Shown: piece by piece, positions 14,039 to 14,097 of the stretch | Numbering within the stretch: the stretch's first letter is position 1 | Layout of the letters: each line of letters begins with the position of its first letter | DNA from: Magnetococcales bacterium | GTDB taxonomy: Bacteria; Pseudomonadota; Magnetococcia; Magnetococcales; UBA8363 | Assembly: GCA_015232865.1 (NCBI GenBank) | Contig: JADFYU010000002.1 | Coordinates: 153,051 to 167,147 of the forward strand | Length of the DNA stretch: 14,097 bases | Direction of reading: 5' to 3' | Notes under the pieces: generated by a model | The model's input: only the letters and a program-made list of their open reading frames with translations | Told to the model about the DNA's origin: nothing | Database searches by the model: none | Program-made: the position numbers and the translations under genes

Positions 14039-14097
14039 ATGGGGAAATGTCAGTGTGCGATTTGCAACAAAGAATTCCATCGAAAACCGCAGGCTCC
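14039..14097 (+). CDS. Partial CDS, Cys-rich N-terminus, cut by the window end
   Basis: ATG 14039 follows an excellent ribosome site, AAAGGAGA, about 7 bases upstream. The 19 visible codons give MGKCQCAICNKEFHRKPQA. The cysteines C4, C6 and C9 and the RKP motif resemble a small zinc-ribbon such as starts some HNH or phage proteins. It does not look like a typical IstA transposase start. Function cannot be stated from so little sequence. Confidence 0.5.
   Translation, partial: MGKCQCAICNKEFHRKPQA

Overview
The window looks like an accessory stretch of a chromosome from a mid-GC proteobacterium. The evidence is a class II cytochrome c, a b-type membrane cytochrome, an Fe-S-type Rrf2 regulator, an NDH-2-like flavoprotein, DinB with a clamp motif, pirin and DUF924. 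The sequence alone does not allow a closer placement. Both strands are used in short blocks, and several decayed or truncated genes show active rearrangement.

Layout. 1-2103 (minus): a SagB/ThcOx-type double-domain nitroreductase, joined at its upstream edge to the broken 5' end of an NMT1/THI5-type binding-protein gene. 2276-2548 (minus): a dual-CDGSH iron-sulfur protein. 2945-4663 (plus): a pyruvate kinase with an in-frame C-terminal two-cluster ferredoxin domain, one of whose cluster motifs reads CxxDxxC. 4854-6189: a cytochrome c' (plus) and a cytochrome b561-like membrane protein (minus), converging on a strong bidirectional terminator. A long palindromic repeat occurs once after the pyruvate kinase and once between the cytochromes. 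6542-8428 (plus): an Rrf2 regulator, whose start codon lies in an IscR-like dyad, then an NAD(P)/FAD oxidoreductase. 8447-10394 (plus): an ImmA/IrrE-type metalloprotease tightly coupled to DNA polymerase IV. 10588-11036: remnants of a haloalkane-dehalogenase-like hydrolase and a carboxymuconolactone-decarboxylase-like gene. 11056-13465 (minus): pirin, an MBL-fold protein with altered metal ligands, and a DUF924 protein. 13538-14097: a probably 5'-truncated membrane protein next to what looks like the end of an IS21-like element, and the first 19 codons of a Cys-rich protein.

How the genes may work together. Redox and iron-sulfur chemistry recurs: CDGSH protein, ferredoxin-fused pyruvate kinase, cytochrome c', cytochrome b, Fe-S Rrf2 and flavin oxidoreductase. 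A local response to nitric oxide or redox stress is a reasonable inference but is not shown. The most unusual items are the pyruvate kinase-ferredoxin fusion and the protease-DinB pair, which could be a repressor-cleavage and mutagenic-repair module outside the LexA circuit.
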